Notes: generated from the letters alone by a model not told the origin. A DNA stretch of 64,000 nt from Cellulosimicrobium protaetiae (GCF_009708005.2 NZ_CP052757.1:4340001-4404000); one strand, 5' to 3'. Positions 18,798 through 27,733 are shown, numbered from the stretch's first letter. Made by a program: numbers and translations.

Positions 18798-19975
18798 GAC
18801 GCAGTCCTCTCGGGGAGTGCAGCGAGGCGGGCGAGCGCGAACCGCTCGACCGCGGGGACGCCGTCGGGAAGGGTGACGAGGTCGGCGAGCACGCGGCCGA
18901 CCGCCGGGGCAAACTTGAAGCCGTGGCCGGAGAACCCCGCGCCGACGACGACCGGGCCGCGGCGGTCGAGCACGAAGTCGTGGTCGGGCGTCGTGGTGTA
19001 CGTGCAGCTCACGGGGACGTACGCGTCGGGGTCGAGGCCGGGCAGCCAGGTGCGCACGTAGTCGCGCAGCGCGGCGAGCTGGCCCGGCTCCGGCCGGTAG
19101 GAGCGCCGGTCGGGGTCGACGACGGGGCCGACCCCGTGGAAGCCGACCTTGACGCCCTCGCCCGGGGTCGCGAGGCCGTAGACGCCGCTCGGCCACGCGG
19201 TCCCGGGGCCGACGTCGTGCGTGAACGCGGGCCACCCCTGCGGGGTCGCGCCCGGGGCGAGCGCGAAGTGCGCGGGCTGCTCCTGGGTGACGACGAGCGG
19301 GAGCTCCTGCCCCAGCAGCCCGCCGGCCGGGCCGCCGAGCAGGCCCGCGCTCCACGCCCCGACGGTCACGACGACGACCCGCGCGACGATGTCGCCGCCG
19401 TCGGTCACGACGCGGACGCCCTCCGGGACCCGCTCGACGTGCCGGACGGCGACCTCGTGCCGGACGTCGGCGCCCCGGGCGGCCGCGGCGCCCTGGAGGG
19501 CCGCGACGGCGCGGTCGGCGTGCAGCCGCCCGGCCGTCGCGACCTCGTGCAGCACCCGGCCCTCGAACCGCAGTCCCGGCCACCGCTCGGCCGCGGCCGC
19601 GGGGTCGAGCCACTCGTGCTCGATCCCGCGGGCCGCGAACGCCGCGCCGATCGCGTCCGCGCGGCGCTCGGCGGCGCCGTCGCGCCGCCCGTGGCTCACG
19701 CCACCGGTGACGTCGAGGAGCTCGGTGCCGGTCTCCGACTCGACCTCGCGCCACAGGCCGAGCGCCTCCTGCGCGAGGTCGAGGTACTCGGGCTCGGCGT
19801 ACGTCGTGCGGTAGATGCGCGACGTCCCGTGCGAGGCGCCGTGCGCGTGCCCGGGCGCGAAGCGCTCGAGCAGCACGACGTCGCGCCTGCGCCGGGCGAG
19901 CTGCCACGCGGCGGCCGAGCCCATCACGCCGCCCCCGACCACGAGGTGGTCGACGTGCTGGGTGCTGGTGGTCAT
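18794..19975 (-). CDS. FAD-dependent amine oxidase, monomeric sarcosine oxidase / N-methyltryptophan oxidase type
   Basis: A 393-residue DAO-family oxidase. The dinucleotide site reads DHLVVGGGVMGSAAAWQLA; the family segment GASHGTSRIYRTTYAEPEYLDLA follows. SCTYTTTPDHDFVLD contains the Cys that covalently holds FAD in monomeric sarcosine oxidase, and VVVGAGFSGHGFKFAPAVGRVLADL is the C-terminal signature. Such enzymes oxidise secondary or N-methyl amino acids to aldehyde, ammonia/amine and H2O2. Here it sits between an amino-acid binding protein and a nitroreductase, so it may act on the amino-acid product of desulfurisation or on an N-alkyl substrate. The exact substrate is unknown. Confidence 0.9.
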   Translation of the reverse strand: MTTSTQHVDHLVVGGGVMGSAAAWQLARRRRDVVLLERFAPGHAHGASHGTSRIYRTTYAEPEYLDLAQEALGLWREVESETGTELLDVTGGVSHGRRDGAAERRADAIGAAFAARGIEHEWLDPAAAAERWPGLRFEGRVLHEVATAGRLHADRAVAALQGAAAARGADVRHEVAVRHVERVPEGVRVVTDGGDIVARVVVVTVGAWSAGLLGGPAGGLLGQELPLVVTQEQPAHFALAPGATPQGWPAFTHDVGPGTAWPSGVYGLATPGEGVKVGFHGVGPVVDPDRRSYRPEPGQLAALRDYVRTWLPGLDPDAYVPVSCTYTTTPDHDFVLDRRGPVVVGAGFSGHGFKFAPAVGRVLADLVTLPDGVPAVERFALARLAALPERTAS

Positions 19976-19982
19976 GTGCCGG

Positions 19983-21017
19983 TCACTCCGTCTTCGGCAG
20001 GCCGGGTGGGTTGGTCTGCGACTCCTCGACGGCCTCGGACTCCAGGCCCCACCGCTGGAGCACCTCGAGGTATGTGCCGTCCTCGATGGCGTGGTTGATC
20101 GCGGCGGTGATGGCCGGGGCGGCCTCGTTGCCCTTCTTGGTCGCGACGGCGATCTGCGCCGTGTCGGGCCAGCCGCCGTTGAGCGTGCCGACGACCGAGA
20201 AGTCCTGCGGGGAGATCGCCGCCTGGTACGCGAGGGAGGCGTTGGGGCCGACGTACGTCTCGATGCGCCCGGACTGGAGCGCGAGCAGGACGTCGGAGAA
20301 CTGCTCGTAGTACTCGGGGCCCTGGATGGGCTCGAGGCCGTCCTCCTGGTTGAGGCGGTCCCACTCGAGCACGATCTTCTCCTGGTTCGTCCCGGAGCCG
20401 ACCGCGACGACCTTGCCCGCGATGTCCTCGCGCTTCGTGATCGACGTGATGTCGGAGTCGGCGCCCACGAGCCAGCCGAGCTCGTCGTTGCGGTACGTGG
20501 AGAAGTCGATGGTCTCCTTGCGCTCCTCGGTCACGGTGACGTTGGAGATCACGGCGTCGACGTCGCCCGAGCCCAGAGCGAGCGGCCAGTCGGCCCACGC
20601 CTTGACCTCGAGCCGCAGGTCCTTGCCGAGCGCGTCGGCGACGAGCTGCGCGATGTCCGTCTCGTTGCCGATGGGCGTCTCGTCGTCGTCGGCGAGGAAG
20701 CCGAGCGGCGGTGCGGAGCCGGCGGAGATCGCGACGACGATCTCGTCCTTGTCCTTCCAGGCGTCCGGGAGGAGCGCGATCGCCTCGGGCGACTCGGTGG
20801 TGCGGAGGCGGTCCTGGTCGGGGCTCGTGCTCACGTCGAGGGCGTCCGACACGGACGTCGTGCTCTCCGTCGTGCCGTCCGAGGAGGCCGCGCCCTCCTC
20901 CGCGGCGGCCGGGGCCTCGGTGCTCACCCCGGAGCAGGCCGCGAGCGCCAGCAGGGGCACGACGGCGAGGGCGGCGAGCGCGCGGGGGGCGCGGGCGCGG
21001 GTGGTCGTTGCGGTCAC
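19983..21017 (-). CDS. Amino-acid-type ABC transporter substrate-binding lipoprotein, family 3
   Basis: A 344-residue periplasmic-type binding lipoprotein (SBP_bac_3). Signal peptide with lipobox ALAAC (Cys28), an acidic Ser/Thr linker, then ISAGSAPPLGFLADDDETPIGNETDIAQLVADALG and VISNVTVTEERKETIDFSTYR, the classic amino-acid binding segment, followed by IAGKVVAVGSGTNQEKI. Family 3 proteins bind polar amino acids, cystine and relatives. It lies 143 bases downstream of the ATPase gene and starts with ATG after AGGTAGGACACCCGTG. Together with the permease and ATPase genes it forms a complete importer inside the SAM-IV-led operon, so a sulfur amino acid or cysteine conjugate is a likely ligand. 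Confidence 0.92.
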   Translation of the reverse strand: MTATTTRARAPRALAALAVVPLLALAACSGVSTEAPAAAEEGAASSDGTTESTTSVSDALDVSTSPDQDRLRTTESPEAIALLPDAWKDKDEIVVAISAGSAPPLGFLADDDETPIGNETDIAQLVADALGKDLRLEVKAWADWPLALGSGDVDAVISNVTVTEERKETIDFSTYRNDELGWLVGADSDITSITKREDIAGKVVAVGSGTNQEKIVLEWDRLNQEDGLEPIQGPEYYEQFSDVLLALQSGRIETYVGPNASLAYQAAISPQDFSVVGTLNGGWPDTAQIAVATKKGNEAAPAITAAINHAIEDGTYLEVLQRWGLESEAVEESQTNPPGLPKTE

Positions 21018-21160
21018 GGGTGTCCTACCTCTCGGGTGGTGCGTCGGTCGACGCGGGGAGTGCGGTGCGGGACGGCCGGGCGGCCGGTCGCGGGTGACGA
21101 CGTCGGGGGGTCGAGGGCTGTGTCGGTCCCCGGGTCGTGGACCCGGGCTCGCGCAGCCGG

Positions 21161-21970
21161 TCAGAGGACCTTCTGGAGGAAGGCCCGGGTGCGGTCGTGG
21201 CGCGGGTGGTCGAGCACCTCGGCGGGCGTGCCCTGCTCCACGACGACGCCGTCGTCCATGAACACGACGGTGTCGGCGACCTCGCGGGCGAAGCCGATCT
21301 CGTGCGTGACGACGACGAGCGTCGTGCCGGTGCTCGCGACGTCCTTGATGACCTCGAGCACCTCCCCCACGAGCTCGGGGTCGAGCGCCGAGGTCGGCTC
21401 GTCGAACAGCAGCACCTTGGGCCGCAGCGCCAGCGCGCGGGCGATGGCGACGCGCTGCTGCTGGCCGCCGGAGAGCTGGCGCGGCCGCGCGTCGGCCTTG
21501 TCCGCGAGCCCGACGCGCTCGAGCAGCGCCCGGGCCTCGGGCTCGACGTCCTCGCGACGGCGACGCTGCGCGGAGCGCGGCGCCTCGACGACGTTCTCGA
21601 GCGCGGTGAGGTGCGGGAAGAGGTTGAAGCTCTGGAAGACGAACCCGATCTGGGTGCGCTGGCCGAGGATCTCGCGCTCCTTGAGCTCGCGCAGGGTGTT
21701 GCCCTTGCGGCGGTACCCGATGAGCTCGCCGTCGAGCGAGATGAACCCCTTGTCGACCTTCTCGAGGTGGTTGATCGCCCGCAGGAACGTCGACTTCCCG
21801 GAGCCCGACGGGCCGAGCACGACCGTCACGGACCCGGGCGGCACGGTGAGCGACACGTCACGCAGCACCTCGAGCGTGCCGAAGCTCTTGTGGACGCCGT
21901 GGATCTCGACGAGCCCGGCGGTCGCGACGCCTGCGGTCGCGGTGGCGCCGGTCGCGGTGGCGGCGCTCAT
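21161..21970 (-). CDS. Amino-acid ABC transporter ATP-binding protein
   Basis: A 269-residue GlnQ/HisP-type ATPase. Walker [22 protein letters not shown]-loop [18 protein letters not shown], signature [17 protein letters not shown], Walker [24 protein letters not shown] and switch His in [15 protein letters not shown]. These identify the polar amino acid subclass. About 20 Ala/Thr/Gly-rich residues precede the domain. The start overlaps the stop of the permease gene (ATGA). Confidence 0.94.
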   Translation of the reverse strand: MSAATATGATATAGVATAGLVEIHGVHKSFGTLEVLRDVSLTVPPGSVTVVLGPSGSGKSTFLRAINHLEKVDKGFISLDGELIGYRRKGNTLRELKEREILGQRTQIGFVFQSFNLFPHLTALENVVEAPRSAQRRRREDVEPEARALLERVGLADKADARPRQLSGGQQQRVAIARALALRPKVLLFDEPTSALDPELVGEVLEVIKDVASTGTTLVVVTHEIGFAREVADTVVFMDDGVVVEQGTPAEVLDHPRHDRTRAFLQKVL

Positions 21971-23058
21971 GCCGCACCTCCCGACGTGCGCGCGGTGCGC
22001 GTCAGCACGCCCACGCGGGCGCGGGCCGCGTACGCGGGCGGGACGGAGTCGGGCACCGGCCGGCCGGAGAGCCGCGCCGCCCAGACCAGGACGGTCCAGC
22101 GTGCCTTCTGCAGCGGCGTCGGGGGCAGCGTGCGCACGGCGCCCTTCGCGTAGTGCCGCTCGACGTAGTACTGGACGACCGTGATGAGCGTGGTCAGCAC
22201 GAGGTACCAGATCGACGCGACGATGAGCAGCGGCACGACGCGGCCGTTGCGGCCGTAGATGACGCTCACGATGTAGAACAGCTCGCCGTACGCGAGGACG
22301 TAGACGATCGACGTGCCCTTGAGCAGCCCGATCACCTCGTTGACGGCCGTCGGGATGATGGAGCGCATCGCCTGCGGCAGGATGATGCGGCTCACCTGGC
22401 GCCGCTTGGGGATGCCGAGCGACGCGGCCGCCTCCTGCTGCCCCTGGTCGACCGAGAGGATCCCGGCGCGCACGATCTCCGCCGAGTACGCGGCCTGCGA
22501 GAGCCCGAGGCCGAGGATCGCGGCCCAGAACTTGTCGATCACGGACAGCGTGTCGAAGTACAGGAACTCGGGCCCGAACGGGATGCCGACGCTGAGGTAC
22601 GGGTAGAGGTACGCGAGGTTGTACCAGAGCAGGAGCTGCAGCAGCAGCGGCACGGACCGGAACACCCACGTGTACGTCCACGACACCGACTGCAGGAGCG
22701 GCGAGCGCGACAGCCGCATGAGGGCGAGCACGGTGCCGAGCGCGAACCCGACGACCGACGCGACGAGCGTCAGGCGGATCGTCGCCCACGCGCCCTCGAG
22801 GATCGAGGGCCACGTGAGGTACTGCGCGACGACGTCCCACTCCCAGCGGTCGTTCGTCACGAGCGAGCTGACGACCATGGCGAGCAGCACGGCCACGCCG
22901 GCCGTCGCTGCCCACCGGCCCGGGTGCCGGGCGGGGACGATGCGCAGGCTCTCGAGCGGCAGCGCGTCCTCGACACCGCCGCGCGGGTCGGCGGGGTGCC
23001 GGCCCGACGGCGGTGCGAGCTGCCGGGACTCGTCCTGCGGGAGCGACACGGTGCTCAT
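21967..23058 (-). CDS. Amino-acid ABC transporter permease (His/Glu/Gln/Arg/opine family)
   Basis: A 363-residue permease. A hydrophilic N-terminus of about 50 residues precedes the first helix ([20 protein letters not shown]). The family segment [33 protein letters not shown] is followed by [22 protein letters not shown]. The ATPase-contact loop is [34 protein letters not shown] single permease gene implies a homodimeric channel. The ATG at 23058 overlaps the GNAT stop and follows GGAGGTCGCGCC. Confidence 0.93.
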   Translation of the reverse strand: MSTVSLPQDESRQLAPPSGRHPADPRGGVEDALPLESLRIVPARHPGRWAATAGVAVLLAMVVSSLVTNDRWEWDVVAQYLTWPSILEGAWATIRLTLVASVVGFALGTVLALMRLSRSPLLQSVSWTYTWVFRSVPLLLQLLLWYNLAYLYPYLSVGIPFGPEFLYFDTLSVIDKFWAAILGLGLSQAAYSAEIVRAGILSVDQGQQEAAASLGIPKRRQVSRIILPQAMRSIIPTAVNEVIGLLKGTSIVYVLAYGELFYIVSVIYGRNGRVVPLLIVASIWYLVLTTLITVVQYYVERHYAKGAVRTLPPTPLQKARWTVLVWAARLSGRPVPDSVPPAYAARARVGVLTRTARTSGGAA

Positions 23059-23678
23059 GGCGCGACCTCCAACCACTTCTCGAAGGCGAGCGGGCCGATC
23101 TCCTCGGGATCGGTCCCGGTGTCGAACAGGGGCGTGTAGCCCGTCGCGAGGTAGAGGCCAGCGGCCTCGGGCTGGCGCGGGCCCGTCGTGAGGTACACGC
23201 GCCGGTAGCCGCGCTCGACGGCCCGGCGCTCGAGCTCGGCGAGCACGAGGCGCGCCAGCCCGCGGCGCCGGTGCGCCGAGTGCGTCCAGATCCGCTTGAG
23301 CTCGGCGGTCCGCACGGCGGGCGCCCCGTCGGCGCGGCGCGCGGCCGGCCGGGCGAGGCGGGCCGGGTCACCCAGCTCGGGCTCGGTCCGACGCCGGAAC
23401 GCGCCGCCCGCGACCGGGTCGCCGTCCTCCAGCACGAGCACGAGCTCGCCGTGCGGTGCCGCGAAGTCCTGCGCGGGGTAGTGCTCCATCTCCGCGCGGA
23501 GCTCCTCGGCGGTGAGCACGCGCTGGTACCGCGTCCAGTATTCGTGGGACAGCTCGTCGAGGAGGGGGCGGACGAGCGGGTCGTCCATGAGGACGGAGCG
23601 GACATCGCGCGCTGCTGCGCTCGGCCCCGCCTCCCCGGTCGATCCCGTCGTGGCCGGTCCCGCCGCGAGCGCGGTCAT
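23055..23678 (-). CDS. GNAT family N-acetyltransferase
   Basis: A 207-residue acetyltransferase. The acetyl-CoA site is seen in [59 protein letters not shown], where RRRGLAR is the pyrophosphate-binding R/Q-x-x-G-x-G/A motif. The N-terminal part ([19 protein letters not shown]) is similar to acetyltransferases found beside sulfur-monooxygenase operons. In Bacillus the SnaA (YtmI) enzyme N-acetylates cysteine S-conjugates before oxygenation; the gene order here (GNAT, amino-acid ABC importer, LLM oxygenases) is similar. The role is inferred from this comparison. Start and stop both overlap the neighbours by four bases. Confidence 0.88.
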   Translation of the reverse strand: MTALAAGPATTGSTGEAGPSAAARDVRSVLMDDPLVRPLLDELSHEYWTRYQRVLTAEELRAEMEHYPAQDFAAPHGELVLVLEDGDPVAGGAFRRRTEPELGDPARLARPAARRADGAPAVRTAELKRIWTHSAHRRRGLARLVLAELERRAVERGYRRVYLTTGPRQPEAAGLYLATGYTPLFDTGTDPEEIGPLAFEKWLEVAP

Positions 23679-24589
23679 CGGGGTGCCCTCTCGCCCGCGG
23701 TGACGGCGAACGGCACGTGGTTGCCCTCGACCGGCGCCGGGCAGGTGCCGAAGTCGCTGAACGCGTACGGGAGGTTGATCGTGCGGTTGAGGTCGAGGCG
23801 CACGCGCCCCTCGGTGCCGGGCGCCACGTCGGCCTCCACCCACAGCACGCGCCAGGGCGCGACGGCCTCGTCGAGGTGCAAGGCCTCGTCGCTGAACAGC
23901 AGCGTCACCGCGCCGCCGGGCTTGCCCGTGAGGACGAGCGTCGCGCGGTGGGAGCCCCCGTCACGCTCGACCACGAGGTCGACCTCGCCGACCGTGCTCA
24001 CGTGGTGCACCAGCCCGGGGCGCGCGGCGCCGACGACCACGGGCCGCGGCGCGTCGTACCAGCGCACCGCCGCGTCCACGACCCAGGCGGGGTCGTACGC
24101 GAACGTCGGGACGCCGTCGAACCCCGTCCTGGCGGGGGCGAGTGGGTCGCGCAGCCGGACGGCGTACCGGCCCGTGCGGCGCACGACCTCCACCGCGACC
24201 TCGCGCGTCTCACCCCCGTCCGCCGGGTCGCCCGCGTCCCGGCCGTCCGGCAGGAACGTGCCCGCGACCGACGACCCGCCCTCCGTGACGACGACGGTCC
24301 CGACGGAGTCGCCCGTCGTCGTGCGGACGGCGCCGCCCTCGCCCGCGCGGTGGTGCGCGCCGTCGGCGTCGGCCCACCAGAGCCCGGGCACGCCGGGCAG
24401 TGCGGCGGGCTCGGCCGGGAGCCAGTGGTACGCGACGAGGCTCAGCCAGCCGTGCGGCGGGCGCAGCCCGTCCTCGCGCTCGGCGTGCCACGCCGCCCAC
24501 GCGGCGGCGTCCTGCGCGTCGGCGGCCGGCCCGGGGGCGGCGGGGTCGTCGGCCACGGCGCCCGTGGCGGTCGGCGTGCTCGTGCTCAT
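23675..24589 (-). CDS. DUF1684 domain protein
   Basis: A 304-residue DUF1684 protein. The family core is clear: AWHAEREDGLRPPHGWLSLVAYHWL near residues 33-57, GLWWADADG, and the C-terminal hallmark RTINLPYAFSDFGTCPAPVEGN with the conserved Cys, preceded by RVRLDLN. No signal peptide, so cytoplasmic. The biochemical function of the family is not established. The stop overlaps the GNAT start, so its amount is tied to the acetyltransferase, and it follows two NtaA-type oxygenases. It may be an unrecognised enzyme of the pathway, for example filling the deacetylase/hydrolase step that otherwise seems to be missing. Confidence 0.88.
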   Translation of the reverse strand: MSTSTPTATGAVADDPAAPGPAADAQDAAAWAAWHAEREDGLRPPHGWLSLVAYHWLPAEPAALPGVPGLWWADADGAHHRAGEGGAVRTTTGDSVGTVVVTEGGSSVAGTFLPDGRDAGDPADGGETREVAVEVVRRTGRYAVRLRDPLAPARTGFDGVPTFAYDPAWVVDAAVRWYDAPRPVVVGAARPGLVHHVSTVGEVDLVVERDGGSHRATLVLTGKPGGAVTLLFSDEALHLDEAVAPWRVLWVEADVAPGTEGRVRLDLNRTINLPYAFSDFGTCPAPVEGNHVPFAVTAGERAPR

Positions 24590-24647
24590 GGGTCCTCCGA
24601 GGTCGGTGCGGTGCAGGTCTGCGGGACTGGTGCAGGTCGGGCTGCGG

Positions 24648-26042
24648 TCAGCCGACGAGCTCGGCCGAGGCCGGCTCGGGGTCGGCGGCCCGCGGCGCGG
24701 CTCCGGGCCGGGCGAGGCCGAGATGCTCGCGCAGGGTCGTGCCCTCGTACTCCGTGCGGAACGAGCCGCGCTCCTGGAGCAGCGGGACGACGCGGTCGAA
24801 GACGTCGTCGAGCCCGCCCGGCGTGAGGTGCGGGACGAGGATGAAGCCGTCGGAGGCGTCCTCCTGGACGTGGCGGTCGATGTCGTCCGCGACCTGCTGC
24901 GGCGTGCCGACGAACCCGCCGCGCGACGTCACCTGGATGACGAGCTCGCGGATCGACCAGCCGTTCGCCTCGGCCTGCTCGCGCCACGCCGCGGCGACCG
25001 CCGCCGGGTCTTTCGCGTGCCGCACGCGCCCGCGCGTGATCGACAGGTTCTCCGTGTCGGGGTCGACGTCGGGCAACGGCCCCTCGGGGTCGTACGCCTC
25101 GAGGTCGCGGCCCCAGACCTGCTCGAGGAACGCGATCGCCGTCGGGCCCGAGACCTGCTGGAGCCGGATCTCCCGCGCGCGCTCCTCCGCCTCGGCGGGC
25201 GTGTCGCCCAGCACGACGACGGTCGCGGGCAGGATCTTCAGGGAGTCCCGGTCGCGCCCGTGCGCGGCGAGGCGCCCCTTGACGTCCTCGTAGAACGCGC
25301 GACCGGCGTCGAACGTCGAGTGCGCGGAGAACACGACGTCGGCGGTCCGGGCGGCGAAGTCGCGGCCGTCGGCGGAGTCGCCCGCCTGGAACAGGACCGG
25401 GTGGCCCTGCGGCCCGCGCGGCGTCTCGAACAGCCCGACGACGTCCGCGTACGTCCCGTGGTGCGCGACCGGCCGCACCGACCCAGGGCGCAGGAACTCG
25501 CCCGCGATGCGGTCGGCCAGCACCGCGTCGTCGTCCCACGAGTCCCACAGGGCGCGCGCGACCTCGACGACCTCGGCCGCCCGGGCGTAGCGCTCCGGGT
25601 ACGGGAGGTAGCCGCCGCGGCGGAAGTTGGCTCCCGTGAAGGCGTCGGGGCTCGTCACGAGGTTCCAGGCCGCGCGGCCCTCGGAGAGCAGGTCGAGCGT
25701 CGCGAACTGCTTCGCGAGCTCCCACGGCTCGTTGAACGTCGTGTTGATCGTGCCCGCGAGGCCGAGGCGGTCCGTGACCGCCGCGAGCGCGGCCAGCACG
25801 GGCAGGGTGTCGGGGCGCCCCACGACGTCGAGGTCGTGGATGCGGCCCTTGTGCTCGCGCAGGCGCAGGCCCTCGGCGAGGAAGAAGAAGTCGAGCTTCG
25901 CGTCCTCGGCGCGACGCGCGAGGTGCTCGAACGAGGCGAAGTCGATCTGGCTGCGCGAGCGGGGGTCGCTCCAGACGGTGGTGTTGTTGACGCCCGGGAA
26001 GTGGGCGCCGAGGTGGATCTGCTTGCGGGGGCGCGTGCTCAT
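24648..26042 (-). CDS. LLM class flavin-dependent monooxygenase, NtaA/SnaA/DszA family (4 of 5)
   Basis: A 464-residue two-component monooxygenase. Typical family sequence: KQIHLGAHFPGVNNTTVWSDP, DFFFLAEGLRLREHKG, LAGTINTTFNEPWELAKQFATLDLLSEGRAAWNLVTSPD, YPERYARAAEVVEVARALWDSW and HPVLFQAGDSADGRDFAAR, ending GSFRTEYEGTTLREHLGL. Members include nitrilotriacetate, dibenzothiophene-sulfone and dimethylsulfide monooxygenases, and CmoJ (YtnJ) of Bacillus. All use FMNH2 made by a separate reductase. It lies 19 bases downstream of a paralogous gene. The conserved NLVTSPDAFTGANF segment supports an intact active site. Confidence 0.92.
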   Translation of the reverse strand: MSTRPRKQIHLGAHFPGVNNTTVWSDPRSRSQIDFASFEHLARRAEDAKLDFFFLAEGLRLREHKGRIHDLDVVGRPDTLPVLAALAAVTDRLGLAGTINTTFNEPWELAKQFATLDLLSEGRAAWNLVTSPDAFTGANFRRGGYLPYPERYARAAEVVEVARALWDSWDDDAVLADRIAGEFLRPGSVRPVAHHGTYADVVGLFETPRGPQGHPVLFQAGDSADGRDFAARTADVVFSAHSTFDAGRAFYEDVKGRLAAHGRDRDSLKILPATVVVLGDTPAEAEERAREIRLQQVSGPTAIAFLEQVWGRDLEAYDPEGPLPDVDPDTENLSITRGRVRHAKDPAAVAAAWREQAEANGWSIRELVIQVTSRGGFVGTPQQVADDIDRHVQEDASDGFILVPHLTPGGLDDVFDRVVPLLQERGSFRTEYEGTTLREHLGLARPGAAPRAADPEPASAELVG

Positions 26043-26061
26043 GTCGTCGGTCCGTCCGGGT

Positions 26062-27216
26062 TCAGGCGATCGCCGCGTAGCGGTTGGCAGGGAGCGGGAG
26101 GCCGAGCGTGTCGCGCAGGGTGGTCCCGGGGTAGGCGGTGCGGAACAGGCCCGCGCCCTGCAGGAGCGGCACGACGCCGTCGACGATCGCGTCGAGGTCG
26201 GTGCTCAGGGACGACGGGCGCAGGAGGAAGCCGTCGGCCGCGCCGGCGTGCGCCCACTCCTCGACCGTGACGGCGAGGTCGCGCGCCGTGCCGACGTGCG
26301 TGAGCGAGTCGGTGTCCCACGAGACGCCCTCGAGGTCCTCGAGCAGGTCGAGGCGGGCCTGGGCGCTCGCGCGCGTGTCGCCGACGACGACGTACGCGTC
26401 CACGAGGACCCGGAGCGTGTCGGGGTCGCGCCCGGCGTCGGCGGCCGCGTCGCGCACCTGCGACCGGAGCGCGGTGGCCTCGTCGCGCGTCGCGGCGCGG
26501 ACCCGCACGACGTCGGCCCGGCGGGCCGCGAGGTCGAGCGAGGCAGGCGTGTCCGCCCGGACGACGACGGGCGGCTGGCCCTGCGGCGGGCGCGGCGTGA
26601 TCGACGGCCCCTTGACGGCGAAGCGGATGCCCTCGTGGTCGACGTAGTGGAGCTTCTCGCGGTCCACGAACCGGCCCGTCGCGACGTCGCGGATCTCCGC
26701 GTCGTCCTCCCACGAGTCCCACAGCCGTGCGACGACCTCGACCGCCTCGTCGGCCTCGGCGACCGCGTCGGGCTCGTCCTGGGCGCCCTTGCGACCGAAG
26801 GCCGCGGCCTCCGCCGGGGTCGTGGACCACCCGACCTGCCACCCGGCGCGGCCCGCGCTCACGTGGTCGATCGTCGCGATCGCCTTGGACACGTGGAACG
26901 GCTCGGTGTGCGTGGTCGTCACGGTCGGGACGAGACCGATGCCCGCGCTGCGGGGCGCGAGGCGGGACGCGACGAGCGCGGCGTCGAGCCGGCCCCGCAC
27001 GGACCCGTTGCGGCCCGGCTGGAGCGTGAACGCATCGTCGAGCGTGACGAGGTCGAGCAGTCCGCGCTGGGCGGTGGCGACGAGCTCGACGAGGCGCTTG
27101 GCGTCGAAGAGCCGCTGGGCCTGGGAGCCCACGGTCCGCCAGGCGGCGGGGTGCGCGCCGGCGTCGGTGAGGTCGACGCCGAGGTGGACGGTACGGGCGG
27201 GGCGGGGGTCGGGCAT
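26062..27216 (-). CDS. LLM class flavin-dependent monooxygenase, NtaA/SnaA/DszA family, shorter paralogue (5 of 5)
   Basis: A 384-residue protein related to the downstream 464-residue enzyme. Shared segments: RTVHLGVDLTDAGAHPAAWR, TVTTTHTEPFHVSKAIATIDHVSAGRAGWQVGWS, VVARLWDSWEDDAEIRDVATGRFVDREKLHYVDHEG and TPRPPQGQPPVVVRAD, ending FRTAYPGTTLRDTLGL. It is about 80 residues shorter than most family members, mainly in the region after the flavin site, so its substrate pocket may differ. It is the first enzyme gene of the operon, following the SAM-IV element and the Cys-rich leader peptide. The ATG at 27216 is preceded by GAGAACGGATCCTCGCG, a weak ribosome site. Confidence 0.9.
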   Translation of the reverse strand: MPDPRPARTVHLGVDLTDAGAHPAAWRTVGSQAQRLFDAKRLVELVATAQRGLLDLVTLDDAFTLQPGRNGSVRGRLDAALVASRLAPRSAGIGLVPTVTTTHTEPFHVSKAIATIDHVSAGRAGWQVGWSTTPAEAAAFGRKGAQDEPDAVAEADEAVEVVARLWDSWEDDAEIRDVATGRFVDREKLHYVDHEGIRFAVKGPSITPRPPQGQPPVVVRADTPASLDLAARRADVVRVRAATRDEATALRSQVRDAAADAGRDPDTLRVLVDAYVVVGDTRASAQARLDLLEDLEGVSWDTDSLTHVGTARDLAVTVEEWAHAGAADGFLLRPSSLSTDLDAIVDGVVPLLQGAGLFRTAYPGTTLRDTLGLPLPANRYAAIA

Positions 27217-27352
27217 CGCGAGGATCCGTTCTCGGTGGAGCGCCGACGGCGCGCTCAGGGCGCGGCGGGGGCGCGGCGGGGTGCCGGAGGGGTGGGCAGG
27301 GTGGTCCCGCCGCGCGGCGACAGGACGGCGGTGGGGATGCCGGGGCGACCGG

Positions 27353-27373
27353 CCCGCGCGCCGTGCGCGCGGG
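27353..27373 (-). terminator. Candidate attenuator hairpin after the leader peptide
   Basis: A 9-bp all-G/C stem with a 3-base loop, 20 bases after the stop codon of the Cys-Cys leader peptide. A second small hairpin (GAGCGC/GCGCTC, 27238-27256) lies just before the first operon gene. Position fits an attenuation or RNA-structure switch driven by ribosome stalling. No T-run is present, so termination is uncertain. Confidence 0.4.
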
Positions 27374-27393
27374 GGGTCAGGGGCGGGTCGTCG

Positions 27394-27537
27394 TCAGCGA
27401 CAACAGGCGGCGCGCGCGGGAACCGCGGTCCCCAGGGCTCGGGCGACGGGGGCGCCCGCGGGCGGACAGGGGCACGTCGACGCGTGCACGGCGCGCACCG
27501 GGGTGCGCACCGCCGTGCTCGACTCTCGCCGGTCCAT
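27394..27537 (-). CDS. Cysteine-rich leader peptide (47 residues, ends ...AACCR)
   Basis: A short frame starting ATG (27537) with an ideal AAGGAG site seven bases upstream and ending in Ala-Ala-Cys-Cys-Arg. Further Cys residues occur at 22 and 24 (TCPCPP). The peptide begins MDRRESSTAVR, as short basic actinobacterial leader peptides do. Tandem Cys codons next to the stop are the pattern used in cysteine-responsive attenuation uORFs in mycobacteria and streptomycetes: low Cys-tRNA stalls the ribosome and opens downstream RNA. It lies between the SAM-IV riboswitch and the first monooxygenase gene, with a hairpin 20 bases after its stop. No domain; a functional protein is unlikely. Confidence 0.6.
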   Translation of the reverse strand: MDRRESSTAVRTPVRAVHASTCPCPPAGAPVARALGTAVPARAACCR

Positions 27538-27567
27538 CGTCCGTCTCCTTCGTGCCCGTCGCCGGGC

Positions 27568-27695
27568 TCCGCGTCGTTGCCCCGTGCCACGCGCTGTCCG
27601 CGCGACGCGGGGCCTGGTCCTCACCCGGGGCACCCCGCCGCGCGGGAGGGTTGCCGTCCGACGAGCCGGGGCTTGATGTCGGAGCTCATGACCAT
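27568..27695 (-). promoter_or_regulatory. SAM-IV riboswitch (leader of the monooxygenase/ABC operon)
   Basis: Minus-strand GGTCATGAGCTCCGACATC, AAGCCCCGGCTCGTCGGAC, GGCAACCCTCC, GGCGGGGTGCCCCGGGTGA and GGACCAGGCC in SAM-IV order. P2 is TCCGAC with GTCGGA, where other copies have CCAGCG/CGCTGG or GCCAGC/GCTGGC, so the stem is conserved by compensatory change. A GGCAACGACGCGG segment stands where the others have GGCAAGCG. The aptamer ends about 30 bases before the leader-peptide start. Confidence 0.87.
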
Positions 27696-27733
27696 GTCCT
27701 GTGACCGGGGTGCGACGACCTCGGTTGCGCGGG

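Noticed and set aside
27255-27590. 111-codon minus frame overlapping the leader peptide
   Set aside because: Low-complexity Pro/Arg/Ala sequence without a ribosome site; the 47-codon frame in another phase has an ideal site and meaningful Cys codons.
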